A stretch of 7,819 nt of DNA from JAABRU01 sp050180235. Its GTDB lineage: Bacteria > Desulfobacterota > Desulfobacteria > Desulfobacterales > Desulfococcaceae. The notes below the pieces were generated by a model. The model worked only from the letters and a program-made list of their open reading frames with translations. It was not told the origin of the DNA and made no database searches. The DNA is taken from contig JBFXEJ010000174.1 in the NCBI GenBank assembly GCA_050180235.1, positions 1-7,819 on the forward strand, written 5' to 3'. This document shows, in pieces, positions 1 through 6,190 of the stretch. A program made the translations under genes and the position numbers. Within the stretch, counting starts at the first letter, position 1; every line of letters begins with the position of its first letter.

Positions 1-94
1 CCTCCCTTGAGGGAGGGGCAGGGGGAGGGTGGGAAAAAGTGTATAACTGCAGGGCATTTTTCCCCCTCCCCTAACCCCTCCCTCAAGGGAGGGG
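1..94. repeat. G-rich inverted repeat with G-quadruplex potential
   Basis: The left arm (1-18, CCTCCCTTGAGGGAGGGG) is matched as an inverted copy by the right arm (75-94). Each arm is itself nearly palindromic around TTGA/TCAA. Inside the arms, G-runs at 11-13, 15-18, 21-25, 27-29 and 31-33 lie on the plus strand with 1-2 nt loops. C-runs at 62-66, 68-71, 75-78 and 80-82 put the equivalent G-runs on the minus strand. The AT-rich centre at about 34-60 would form the loop of a large hairpin. The left edge is cut by the window, so the element may be longer. It ends 85 bp before the pspA-like start codon. It resembles dispersed intergenic repeats of this composition seen in many genomes; any regulatory role is inference. 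Confidence 0.75.
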
Positions 95-104
95 AATTCC
101 AGAA

Positions 105-117
105 TCAAATGATTTGA
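105..117. repeat. 13-nt perfect dyad upstream of the pspA-like gene
   Basis: TCAAAT-G-ATTTGA is a perfect inverted repeat around a single central base, lying 63 bp before the pspA-like start. Short dyads like this can be operators, but only one copy is visible and it could be chance in AT-rich sequence. I see no convincing sigma-54 promoter (GG-N10-GC type) next to it, which would be usual for enterobacterial psp operons. Confidence 0.25.
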
Positions 118-166
118 CCCACTATCCAGAAATGGAAAAACAGATTTCAGGATTCACAAATCACAG

Positions 167-175
167 AAAGGGGGA
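167..175 (+). promoter_or_regulatory. Ribosome binding site that decides the pspA-like start
   Basis: A purine run of AAAG followed by GGGG lies 5-6 nt before the ATG at 180. The alternative in-frame start is a TTG at 114, which lies beside the dyad at 105-117 and has no Shine-Dalgarno sequence. The protein read from 180 also begins exactly where PspA family members begin. Confidence 0.6.
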
Positions 176-179
176 CATT

Positions 180-854
180 ATGGCCAATTTTTTTCTTCGC
201 ATAACAGATGTAATCACGGCAAATATCAATGACATGATAGATCGGGTGGAGGATCCGGAGCGGATGATCCGTCAGATTATCAGAGAGATGGAAGACAATA
301 TCCGCCGGGCCAGGGAAGGGGTTCTGGATGCCATGACCAGTGAAAAACAGCTTGGCAAAGAACTGGAGCATCACCGCAGACAGTCTGAGGAATGGCATAC
401 AAAAGCGGAAAAAGCCCTGCGGACAGGCAAAGAGGAACTGGCACGCAAAGCCCTGGGCCGCAAGAAAGAGCATGACCGGATTGTAGCGGATACGGAAGGC
501 GCATGGGAAGCGGCCCGCAATACCAGCGTAAATCTGAAAACCCAGTTGAAGAAACTGGAAGCAAAACTCGATGAGGCCCGGCGCAAACGCGCCAGTCTTG
601 CTGCCCGCCAGAGTGCTGCGGAAGCCCGGCAGTATATGAGTTCCACTGAGCGTTATTTTGACAAAGGACTGATTGCACAGGACAAATTCGAGCGTATGGA
701 AGAACGCGTGGTGGAAATCGAAGCCCGCACCGAGGCCATGCTGGAACTTGATGACGAAAAGTCTGAACTGGAAAAGGAATTTGATGATCTGGAAACTGAA
801 ACCGATGTGGAACTGGAATTTGAGGAACTGAAAAAGAAGGTGGGACAGGGATAA
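180..854 (+). CDS. pspA: PspA/IM30 family phage-shock protein
   Basis: A 224-residue protein, close to the usual PspA length of about 220-230. The N-terminus (residues 1-22, MANFFLRITDVITANINDMI...) matches the amphipathic membrane-binding helix of the family. It is followed by the hallmark segment EDPERMIRQIIREMED (residues 24-39). The rest is highly charged with no signal peptide or membrane span, consistent with the long coiled-coil hairpin of ESCRT-III-like PspA/Vipp1 proteins. The family binds stressed inner membrane from the cytoplasmic side, limits proton leakage and forms rods or rings. A good Shine-Dalgarno sequence supports the start at 180 over an in-frame TTG at 114. The next gene, 47 nt downstream on the same strand, is not pspB or pspC, and no pspF activator is visible. 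Family assignment is firm; the exact stress and partners are inferred. Confidence 0.93.
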   Translation: MANFFLRITDVITANINDMIDRVEDPERMIRQIIREMEDNIRRAREGVLDAMTSEKQLGKELEHHRRQSEEWHTKAEKALRTGKEELARKALGRKKEHDRIVADTEGAWEAARNTSVNLKTQLKKLEAKLDEARRKRASLAARQSAAEARQYMSSTERYFDKGLIAQDKFERMEERVVEIEARTEAMLELDDEKSELEKEFDDLETETDVELEFEELKKKVGQG

Positions 855-901
855 ACCCTGATCCTGAAAATATCAATCGGCAAAGCAAAGGAGATTGTGC
901 C

Positions 902-1336
902 ATGAGAAAAACAGCAAAGAAAATCACCATGACAATTATGGCTGTACTGATCGCGGGCTGTCTGCCCCTGATCCCCAATACGGCATTTGCACAGGCCAAA
1001 ACCTTTCCCGGCATTATGGATGAGGCATTTCCGCCCTTTAAAGGCGAAGGCCCTGTGGTTGAGGGTGCTGCAAAGACCGGAGGCATGATTGGGGGAACCA
1101 CTGCGGGTGTGATCGCGGGTTTTCCCCTGGGAATTGTGGGGGCAGTGGCCGGAGCGCCCTTTGACAAACAGCGGGAAGGCGCATATGCAGGATTTATGAT
1201 CCCCACCATAGCAGGGCAGGCTGTGGGTCAGTACACTCTGGGAGCCGCAACCTATCTTCCCAAAAAGATTCTGTTTGATGCACCCAAAGCCTTTTTTGAT
1301 GTAATATCGGCTGAAGATGAGAAGTACAGAAAATAA
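902..1336 (+). CDS. Small exported glycine-zipper protein, function unknown
   Basis: A 144-residue protein I cannot name. Residues 1-30 form a signal peptide: basic start, hydrophobic core at about 8-25, and a likely type I cleavage after AFA (residues 28-30). An IAGC at 17-20 could alternatively be read as a lipobox, making it a lipoprotein; the longer AFA-QA site seems more natural. Residues 59-84 are a glycine zipper (GGMIGG, GVIAG, GIVGAVAG) and 93-114 a second Gly/Ala-rich stretch, both typical of segments that insert into or pack against membranes. The C-terminus is charged (AEDEKYRK). AAAGGAGA at 887-894 lies 7 nt before the ATG. It follows the pspA-like gene by 47 nt with no terminator between, so the two are probably co-transcribed, suggesting a role in envelope maintenance. 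This role is inference from context. Confidence 0.75.
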   Translation: MRKTAKKITMTIMAVLIAGCLPLIPNTAFAQAKTFPGIMDEAFPPFKGEGPVVEGAAKTGGMIGGTTAGVIAGFPLGIVGAVAGAPFDKQREGAYAGFMIPTIAGQAVGQYTLGAATYLPKKILFDAPKAFFDVISAEDEKYRK

Positions 1337-1345
1337 ATAAAATCC

Positions 1346-1389
1346 AGCATGCTGCTGATACCGGTTTTGGCCGGTATCAGCAACATGCT
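1346..1389. terminator. Strong hairpin ending the pspA-like operon, possibly bidirectional
   Basis: The 19-nt arms at 1346-1364 and 1371-1389 pair with a single mismatch around a TTTTGG loop. On the plus strand the stem is followed by a short, imperfect T-rich stretch (TTATTGT). On the minus strand the exit side is also T-rich (ATTTTATTTATTTT). It begins 9 nt after the glycine-zipper stop codon and sits between convergent gene sets, so it could stop transcription from both sides. The imperfect U-tract is the weak point. Confidence 0.7.
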
Positions 1390-1417
1390 TTATTGTATGA
1401 TCTTAGGCAGTATCGTC

Positions 1418-1519
1418 ATACCGATTCGCCATTGAGGAATGCAAAAATTAAGCGGAGCGGTTTTTTGCACAGACAAAACAGCGGACAATATTTGGATCAA
1501 ATCAATAGCGAATCAGTAT
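1418..1519. repeat. 102-bp sequence with 18-nt inverted ends (MITE-like)
   Basis: The ends at 1418-1435 and 1502-1519 are inverted copies matching at 16 of 18 positions. A second nested inverted repeat, TGCAAAAA (1440-1447) and TTTTTGCA (1462-1469), lies inside. There is no open reading frame of note. It occupies the gap between the pspA-side terminator and the response regulator stop codon. No clear target-site duplication is visible. It could be a small non-autonomous mobile element, or a structured RNA or terminator for the leftward operon. Confidence 0.5.
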
Positions 1520-1535
1520 AAAATCAGTTATTATA

Positions 1536-1994
1536 TCACCTTACGCACACCGTCTCAATACCGTTAATATCCGGAATCTGAAGAATGCCCATAAATGCAC
1601 CGAGGTTCTGCACGGTCTGCACAAATTTTTCATATTCCACAGGTTTGGTGATATAATTGTTGCATCCGCAGACATGGCAGAGTTCCACTTCAAGGGGATC
1701 ATCCGTGGTTGTGAGAATGATCACCGGCATTTTTTTCAGTTCCGGGTCAGATTTGATCCGTCTGAGAACTTCCACTCCGTCAATCTTCGGCATCCGTATA
1801 TCCAGCAGCAGCAGATAGGAACTGCCTGATTCTCTTTTATTTTCTGATGTTCTGAACAAAAAGCGCAGAATCTCATCCCCGTCCCTGAAAAGCAGTATTT
1901 GATTGCGGATACCGGCCCGGCGCAGATTTTTCATTATCAGGGTGGCATGGCCCTCATCATCTTCGGCTATGAGAATCGTGGAGTTGCTGTTCAT
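1536..1994 (-). CDS. Single-domain (Rcp1-like) response regulator
   Basis: A 152-residue receiver domain with nothing attached. The acidic pocket is E11-D12-D13 (ILIAEDDEGH). The phosphoacceptor is D65 (LLLLDIRMPKIDG), the switch Thr is in ILTTT (residues 93-97), and the conserved Lys is K117 (ITKP). The long form of the receiver (LRRAG..., then a charged loop near 48-58 before D65) is the pattern of Rcp1-type regulators paired with phytochrome-like kinases. The frame stays open back to 2093, but that upstream part lies inside the kinase gene; the ATG at 1994 gives the natural family start, with a weak GGGA-rich site before it. It overlaps the end of the kinase gene by 38 nt, implying translational coupling. 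With no DNA-binding or enzymatic domain, output must be through protein-protein contact or phosphorelay. An in-frame ATG at 2006 is an alternative start. Confidence 0.9.
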   Translation of the reverse strand: MNSNSTILIAEDDEGHATLIMKNLRRAGIRNQILLFRDGDEILRFLFRTSENKRESGSSYLLLLDIRMPKIDGVEVLRRIKSDPELKKMPVIILTTTDDPLEVELCHVCGCNNYITKPVEYEKFVQTVQNLGAFMGILQIPDINGIETVCVR

Positions 1995-3957
1995 CTTTTT
2001 TCCCATTTTCTGAAACCTTATCTCTGCCGGGTACCGATACATAAAAACGGCTTCCGGCTCCGGGTGCGGATTCCACCCGGATACTTCCCTCATGCTTTTC
2101 CAGAATTTTGCGGATAATGCTCAGCCCCAGTCCCTCACCGGGCATTTTCGTATCCAGCCTGCTGAAAATCTCAAAAATCCGGGAATGATATTCTTCCGCA
2201 ATTCCAATGCCGCTGTCTTCCACACAGTACACGGTTTCCCTTTTTTTGGCAATTCCTGAAATGCGGATGATGCAGTTTCTGTCCGGATGGGAAAATTTCA
2301 GGGCATTATCAATGAGATTGGAAAACACCTGGTTGAGCATGGTTTCGTCTCCGAAACAGTCCGGAAGATCGCCCAAATCCACCTTTGCGCCCATCTCTTT
2401 AATCCGGTATTCAAAGGTTTTCAGAATATCCGATACCATGATATTCATGCTGATCTGCCTGATATTTATGGCTGCCCTTCCCAGACGGGACAGGCGGAGC
2501 AGCCCGGAAAGCAGCATATCTATTTTGGTCGCACTTTTAAAAATGTATTCCAGAGATTCATGAATATCAGTCTGATAAAAGGAAGCGGTTTTTTCCCTGA
2601 GTTCCTGCATGTCACGGGTCTGGCTGATCTGCGCGAACATTTCATCAAAGGTTCTTTGCAGTTCCTTTCCAAATCCCTGAATATTCACCAAAGGCGAACG
2701 CAGATCATGGGAGGCCACATACACAATCTGCTCCAGTTCCCTGTTTTTTTCCGTCAGTTCCCGGTTCAGGTGTCTGATATTCTCCTCAGCCTGTCTGCGG
2801 GCCGTTATGTCAATGGCCGTGCCTGCAATCTGTAAGACAGCGCCTTTGTCATCACGCAGAAAAGGAACATCACAACTGTGCAGGGTCCGCCAGTCTCCAT
2901 CCGCATGTTTCATCCGGTATTCGGTATCCAGAATATCCCCATCCCGCGCATTAAGAAGATTATGATGATGATCCGCAAGCTGCTGAAAATCATCCGGATG
3001 AAGAATCTGGGGGAAAAGCCGTTTTCCAAGTTCCCGTACTGTTTCCTGACTGTAACCCAGCAGACGGCTGATTCCGGAATTGCTGTAAATACTGCGGTTT
3101 TCCGATATATCATAAATATAGACAATGCCCGGAGCTGTATCAATGACCCTGCGGATAAAGTGTTCTTTTTCCTGCAAAGCCTTTTCCGCTTTTTCCCTTT
3201 CCCGGATTTCATCTCTCAGATTTTCATTACTTTCAGAAAGCTGCCGGTTCATCATTTGAATTTTGTCAAATGCGCTTTTCAGCTTGAGGCACATTCCGTT
3301 GAACGCGTTTGTCAATGCGTCCAGTTCATCATCTTTTTTCCCTTTCCGTTTCAGAATCAGGGGACTGTCCAGATTTTCCCAGTTCAGTTTTCCGGCATAT
3401 TCTCCCATGACGCGCAGATGTCTGCCCACCAGCAGATAAAAAAGGAAAAAAATGAACAGGGAAACCAGAAAGGTTTTGATGGTCTGGCTGATGAGAATCA
3501 CAATCATTTTTTCAATCAGACGCCGGTAAACCCCTTCCAGAGAGGCTGTGACATACAGAGTTCCAAGATGATAGGAAATTTTCCTCTGAACATATACCAG
3601 CGGAAATTCATACTTCCTCATATGCTTTGTTCCGGGCTGACCGGCAGATATGATATGCTCATCCTCATTGCGGATTTCCATATACTGCATATCCGGCAGT
3701 TTCAGGATTCCTTCCAGTTGAATTTTCACCACTTCTATGTTGGTATCCCATACGCTGCGGATAATGCTTTCCAGATGGGTCTCTTTTATCTGCCGGATAC
3801 GGTCTTCAATCAGGAAAATATCCCTGCGGTAATCCATATGCAGTTGAATGGCTGTGGACAGCAAAATGATGAGAGAACTGAACAGAATAATCCAGATGAT
3901 CATTTTGCGGGCAATTGCGGATTTCATACGGAGCGGACGGATGATGTTTCTGCGCAT
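1957..3957 (-). CDS. Membrane sensor histidine kinase: periplasmic domain, HAMP, PAS, HisKA, HATPase
   Basis: A 666-residue kinase. TM1 is at about 19-38 and TM2 at about 151-177. Between them lies a periplasmic sensor of about 110 residues with an SVWDTN motif (68-73) and a GILKLPDMQYMEI segment, resembling small CHASE-type domains; I am not sure which. A HAMP-like linker follows (about 178-232), then a coiled coil and a PAS domain with PAC end (about 264-390). The HisKA phosphorylation site is H417 in ASHDLRSPL. The two helices of that domain are separated by a longer than usual charged stretch (about 436-466). The ATPase has the N box (NLIDNALKF, 547-555), G1 (DSGIGI, 581-586) and G2 (GEGLGLSI, 607-614). 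GGAG 5 nt before the ATG at 3957 supports that start. It follows the binding-protein gene by 14 nt and overlaps the regulator, its presumed partner. Confidence 0.93.
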   Translation of the reverse strand: MRRNIIRPLRMKSAIARKMIIWIILFSSLIILLSTAIQLHMDYRRDIFLIEDRIRQIKETHLESIIRSVWDTNIEVVKIQLEGILKLPDMQYMEIRNEDEHIISAGQPGTKHMRKYEFPLVYVQRKISYHLGTLYVTASLEGVYRRLIEKMIVILISQTIKTFLVSLFIFFLFYLLVGRHLRVMGEYAGKLNWENLDSPLILKRKGKKDDELDALTNAFNGMCLKLKSAFDKIQMMNRQLSESNENLRDEIREREKAEKALQEKEHFIRRVIDTAPGIVYIYDISENRSIYSNSGISRLLGYSQETVRELGKRLFPQILHPDDFQQLADHHHNLLNARDGDILDTEYRMKHADGDWRTLHSCDVPFLRDDKGAVLQIAGTAIDITARRQAEENIRHLNRELTEKNRELEQIVYVASHDLRSPLVNIQGFGKELQRTFDEMFAQISQTRDMQELREKTASFYQTDIHESLEYIFKSATKIDMLLSGLLRLSRLGRAAINIRQISMNIMVSDILKTFEYRIKEMGAKVDLGDLPDCFGDETMLNQVFSNLIDNALKFSHPDRNCIIRISGIAKKRETVYCVEDSGIGIAEEYHSRIFEIFSRLDTKMPGEGLGLSIIRKILEKHEGSIRVESAPGAGSRFYVSVPGRDKVSENGKKDEQQLHDSHSRR

Positions 3958-3971
3958 GGGAACTCCGATCT

Positions 3972-4757
3972 TTATTTCAGTTCATCCCTGACCCCGAATT
4001 TTTTCAGCAGATTCCTGTATTCCTGTGTCTGTTTGAAAGCTGCAAGATGTCCGGAAAAACGGTTTACCCATTCTTCTGAAACTTTCTGTTTGCTGAATAT
4101 TATATAGAATCTTGAATCCACAACAGGTTTTTCCGTCAGCGGATGCACCAGATCAGTGATGCCTTCCTCTTTTGCAATGTACGCACCAAAATTCACGGAT
4201 GAAACAACATAATCCAGTCTGCCTTTGACCAGTTTCCGGAAATTCAGGGGATCATGCACCACTTCTTCATAATTGTTTTCCTTTTTGACAAATTCCCACA
4301 GTTCCGGAGTATAGGTATAATCCTTGACCAGTCCGATTCTGTGACCTTTGAGATCCTCATAGGAAGTGAATTTCAGCTTATCCGCATCAGATTTCCGTAT
4401 CCAGAATATCCAGGGTTCCACCATAAGCGGTTCTTTGGGATACCACATCACTTTCTTACGTTCCTCGTTCATGGTTGCGCTGAAAATGCCGTCAAATTCG
4501 CCTTTCAGTCCCATTTCCAGCAGTCTTCCCCAGGGAAAAATCTGGAAAGGTTCATGTTTTTCTCCCATGATTCTCATCACCGAACTCACGGTTTCTGCCC
4601 ACAGACCGGTTACGGCTGTGTGATTGTCATCCGTCCAGTAGATAAAGGGCGGTGTGCTGTCGCAGTGTATTTTGAACACTTTGTCACCCGCGACTGCCGA
4701 AGAGATGAAAATAAATGCCGAACACAGAATCAGTATTGCCTGCCGAGATGAAATCAT
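3972..4757 (-). CDS. Periplasmic solute-binding protein, SBP_bac_3 type, probable sensory subunit
   Basis: A 261-residue protein with a signal peptide (residues 1-23, cleavage after AVA) and no lipobox. The mature part follows the family 3 extracellular solute-binding fold used for amino acids and other small polar ligands. It opens with a short strand and PPFIYW (36-41), then G51-LWAE, the PWGRLLEMGLKGEFDGIF block (76-92), the hinge-side EDLKGHRIGLVKDYTY (134-149), and a KLVKGRLDYVVSS segment (175-187). A strong AAAGGAGG site (4763-4770) sits 5 nt before the ATG. No ABC permease or ATPase gene is nearby. The kinase gene begins 14 nt after its stop, so it more likely presents a ligand to the kinase's periplasmic domain than feeds a transporter. 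The ligand cannot be read from the sequence. Confidence 0.88.
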   Translation of the reverse strand: MISSRQAILILCSAFIFISSAVAGDKVFKIHCDSTPPFIYWTDDNHTAVTGLWAETVSSVMRIMGEKHEPFQIFPWGRLLEMGLKGEFDGIFSATMNEERKKVMWYPKEPLMVEPWIFWIRKSDADKLKFTSYEDLKGHRIGLVKDYTYTPELWEFVKKENNYEEVVHDPLNFRKLVKGRLDYVVSSVNFGAYIAKEEGITDLVHPLTEKPVVDSRFYIIFSKQKVSEEWVNRFSGHLAAFKQTQEYRNLLKKFGVRDELK

Positions 4758-4873
4758 AAAGACCTCCTTTGAAGAAAATTGGTGGGAAAAAAGAAGAAAA
4801 CAGAGCAGAAAAACCGGGTTTTTTCCCTATGCGGAAAGAGCGATCCCGCAGATCATCAGGAGATTGACATCTT

Positions 4874-5404
4874 TTATTCCGTACGGATTACCTTTGCATA
4901 TACAGCAGCCAGTGCAGACATGAAGGCCGCGTGGACTTTTGCGGCCTCCACTTTGACACCCTGAAATTCAATATCTCTGGTCGCGCATGCGTCCGCAGCC
5001 ACTGTGCAGGAAAAACCAAGATCAAAGGCCGCTCTCACTGTGGCATCAATGCACATATGGCTCATGGCTCCGCAGATAACGAGCTCTTTCACTTCCGCTT
5101 CCCTGAGATGATCCAGCAGCCCGGTTTCCCGGAAGCTGTTGGGAAAATGCTTCTGAACTAAAATCTCATCCTTTGCGGGCAGAACCGATGCGTGAATTTC
5201 CGCACCTTTGGTATTTGGCAGGAAAAATGTGGAGCCGGGCCGGAGGGAAAGATGCTGCACATGAAACACCGGCTGTTTTTCCTTCCTGAATCTGTCCAGA
5301 AGCAGGGCGGCTTTCCCTGCTGCTTTGTCCATTCCCGCGAGTTCCATCGCGCCGCCGGAGAAATAATCATTCTGAATATCTACCAGTATCAGTCCTTTTT
5401 TCAT
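4874..5404 (-). CDS. Isochorismatase-family cysteine hydrolase
   Basis: A 176-residue cytoplasmic enzyme of the isochorismatase/nicotinamidase superfamily. The catalytic triad can be placed at D9 (LILVDIQNDYF), K85 (LVQKHFPNSF) and C118 (GAMSHMCIDATVRAA). The cis-peptide region before the cysteine (GAMSHM) and the following AADACATRD segment (136-144) are typical. Members hydrolyse amide or vinyl-ether bonds in small molecules such as nicotinamide, isochorismate, ureidoacrylate and N-carbamoyl compounds; the substrate here is not evident. Length is normal. AGGA lies 8 nt before the ATG. Repeat copy A occupies its upstream region, so its promoter is either within that repeat or it is read through from the pair of genes upstream. 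A 116-nt gap separates it from the binding-protein gene, with no clear functional link between the two. Confidence 0.9.
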   Translation of the reverse strand: MKKGLILVDIQNDYFSGGAMELAGMDKAAGKAALLLDRFRKEKQPVFHVQHLSLRPGSTFFLPNTKGAEIHASVLPAKDEILVQKHFPNSFRETGLLDHLREAEVKELVICGAMSHMCIDATVRAAFDLGFSCTVAADACATRDIEFQGVKVEAAKVHAAFMSALAAVYAKVIRTE

Positions 5405-5414
5405 GGCATTTCCT

Positions 5415-5525
5415 GTTTTTTAAGTAAGTCAGCATAAATTTTGGGGTATGGCGTTTTCAGAAAAGCCGGATTTTTCCGAAAAATCCGGTTTTTTGAATAC
5501 CCGAAAACTTTCAGTTAAGTACTTA
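5415..5525 (+). repeat. Palindromic dispersed repeat, copy A
   Basis: An element of about 110 bp. Its core (5418-5500) matches copy B (6995-7077, opposite orientation) at about 68 of 83 positions in an ungapped hand alignment; similarity continues more weakly to about 5525. It has short inverted ends (TTAAGTAAG and GTACTTA) and inner arms TTTTGGGGTAT (5439-5449) and ATACCCGAAAA (5497-5507). The central perfect stem is CCGGATTTTT (5466-5475) with AAAAATCCGG (5479-5488). The stem is followed by TTTTTT on the plus strand. It fills the gap between the second DUF4412-like stop codon and the hydrolase start, so on the minus strand the hairpin could also attenuate transcription between them. Confidence 0.75.
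5466..5494. terminator. Terminator-like hairpin inside repeat copy A
   Basis: A 10-bp perfect stem (5466-5475 with 5479-5488) and a 3-nt loop, extended by A/T pairs on both sides, followed by six T residues at 5489-5494 on the plus strand. The T-run orientation favours plus-strand transcripts, although no plus-strand gene is upstream. For the leftward genes the exit side reads CTTTTC, a weaker tract. It may reduce read-through from the DUF4412-like pair into the hydrolase gene. Confidence 0.4.
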
Positions 5526-5527
5526 TT

Positions 5528-6184
5528 TCAGTACGGCGGTTTGTATCCCGCAGGTACAGTGAACACAGATTCATCTATGGGACTTGTGGCCACTCTCCGC
5601 AGGGTCACGGTTTTGGTCAGTCCGCCTTCCATGCGCATTACTGTCTGCACAGGAAAACCGTCGAGTTTGTCCATTTTTCCCACAATGCCCATCTGGAAAA
5701 GGGGATTTTTCCGGACAACATCATTCAACCTGTCGTTGATGGTTTTGAGTTCATCATAGCCCTTCACATCTTTGGAAAGCCATTCCTCATATTGCCGCTC
5801 CATAAAGGAAACCTTGTATTTCCGGCAGTTGTACCCGGCAATATTCCGGGTTTCACTGGTGGGCGTCACCTGGATTTCCTCATTGAGTCCTTCGGGAATC
5901 TTGCCTACGGCATTCATCTTCATTTCCATAAACATACGGTCTTCGGTATTAAGCACATATCCGGTCATGGTTTTGAAATTCGCGATCATCACGTTTTCAC
6001 CAATATCCATGCGGGAACAGTCTGAAGTGTAATAATTACGGATGGTTTTTTTTCTGGGTTTTCCATCCCCACCCTGAACAGACTGTTCACTTTCCCAGTA
6101 AATATCTCCGTAAACGCAATGCGGAACCATGAAAAAAACAGCCAGCAGCATCCATAAACCGCAAAAAATTCTTTTCTGAAACAT
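5528..6184 (-). CDS. Exported DUF4412-like protein, second of a tandem pair
   Basis: A 218-residue protein with a signal peptide (residues 1-26, cleavage after VYG) followed by DIYWES. It is a paralogue of the gene just upstream. Both share the mature N-terminus GDIYWES, a strand with RMD/RVE followed by (M)I-(A/L)-(N/D)-(F/Y)-(K/R)-TMT, the motif (I)(A/S)GY-x-CRKY-x-V (here at about 115-125), a WLSKDVK/WVSKEVK segment (about 135-141), and M-D-x-(L)-DGFP (about 171-177). The pattern resembles DUF4412 proteins, which have no established role; a LolA-like or lipid-contacting beta-sheet fold is possible but unproven. It starts 6 nt after its paralogue's stop, so the two are co-transcribed. This copy has an extra cysteine (SDCSRMD) besides the conserved CRKY one, and lacks the charged C-terminal tail of its partner. 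Confidence 0.8.
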   Translation of the reverse strand: MFQKRIFCGLWMLLAVFFMVPHCVYGDIYWESEQSVQGGDGKPRKKTIRNYYTSDCSRMDIGENVMIANFKTMTGYVLNTEDRMFMEMKMNAVGKIPEGLNEEIQVTPTSETRNIAGYNCRKYKVSFMERQYEEWLSKDVKGYDELKTINDRLNDVVRKNPLFQMGIVGKMDKLDGFPVQTVMRMEGGLTKTVTLRRVATSPIDESVFTVPAGYKPPY

Positions 6185-6190
6185 AATACC

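Noticed and set aside
114..179. Upstream in-frame TTG start adding 22 residues to the pspA-like protein
   Set aside because: No Shine-Dalgarno sequence there, and the family's conserved N-terminus begins at the ATG at 180, which has a strong one.
280..1209. Long minus-strand reading frame (309 codons) opposite the pspA-like and glycine-zipper genes
   Set aside because: It runs antisense to two well-supported genes, is rich in Pro/Ser/Cys as expected of a shadow frame, and has no recognisable domain or ribosome binding site.
2878..4107. Long plus-strand reading frame (409 codons) opposite the kinase gene
   Set aside because: It lies over the kinase and the end of the binding-protein gene. 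Its Phe/His/Gln-rich composition is the mirror of the kinase codons, and no motif is visible.
4809..4824. AAAAACCGGGTTTTTT dyad as a terminator for the hydrolase gene
   Set aside because: The palindrome leaves at best a 6-bp, mostly A/T stem with a 3-nt loop. The downstream T-rich tract is suggestive, but the stem is too weak to call.
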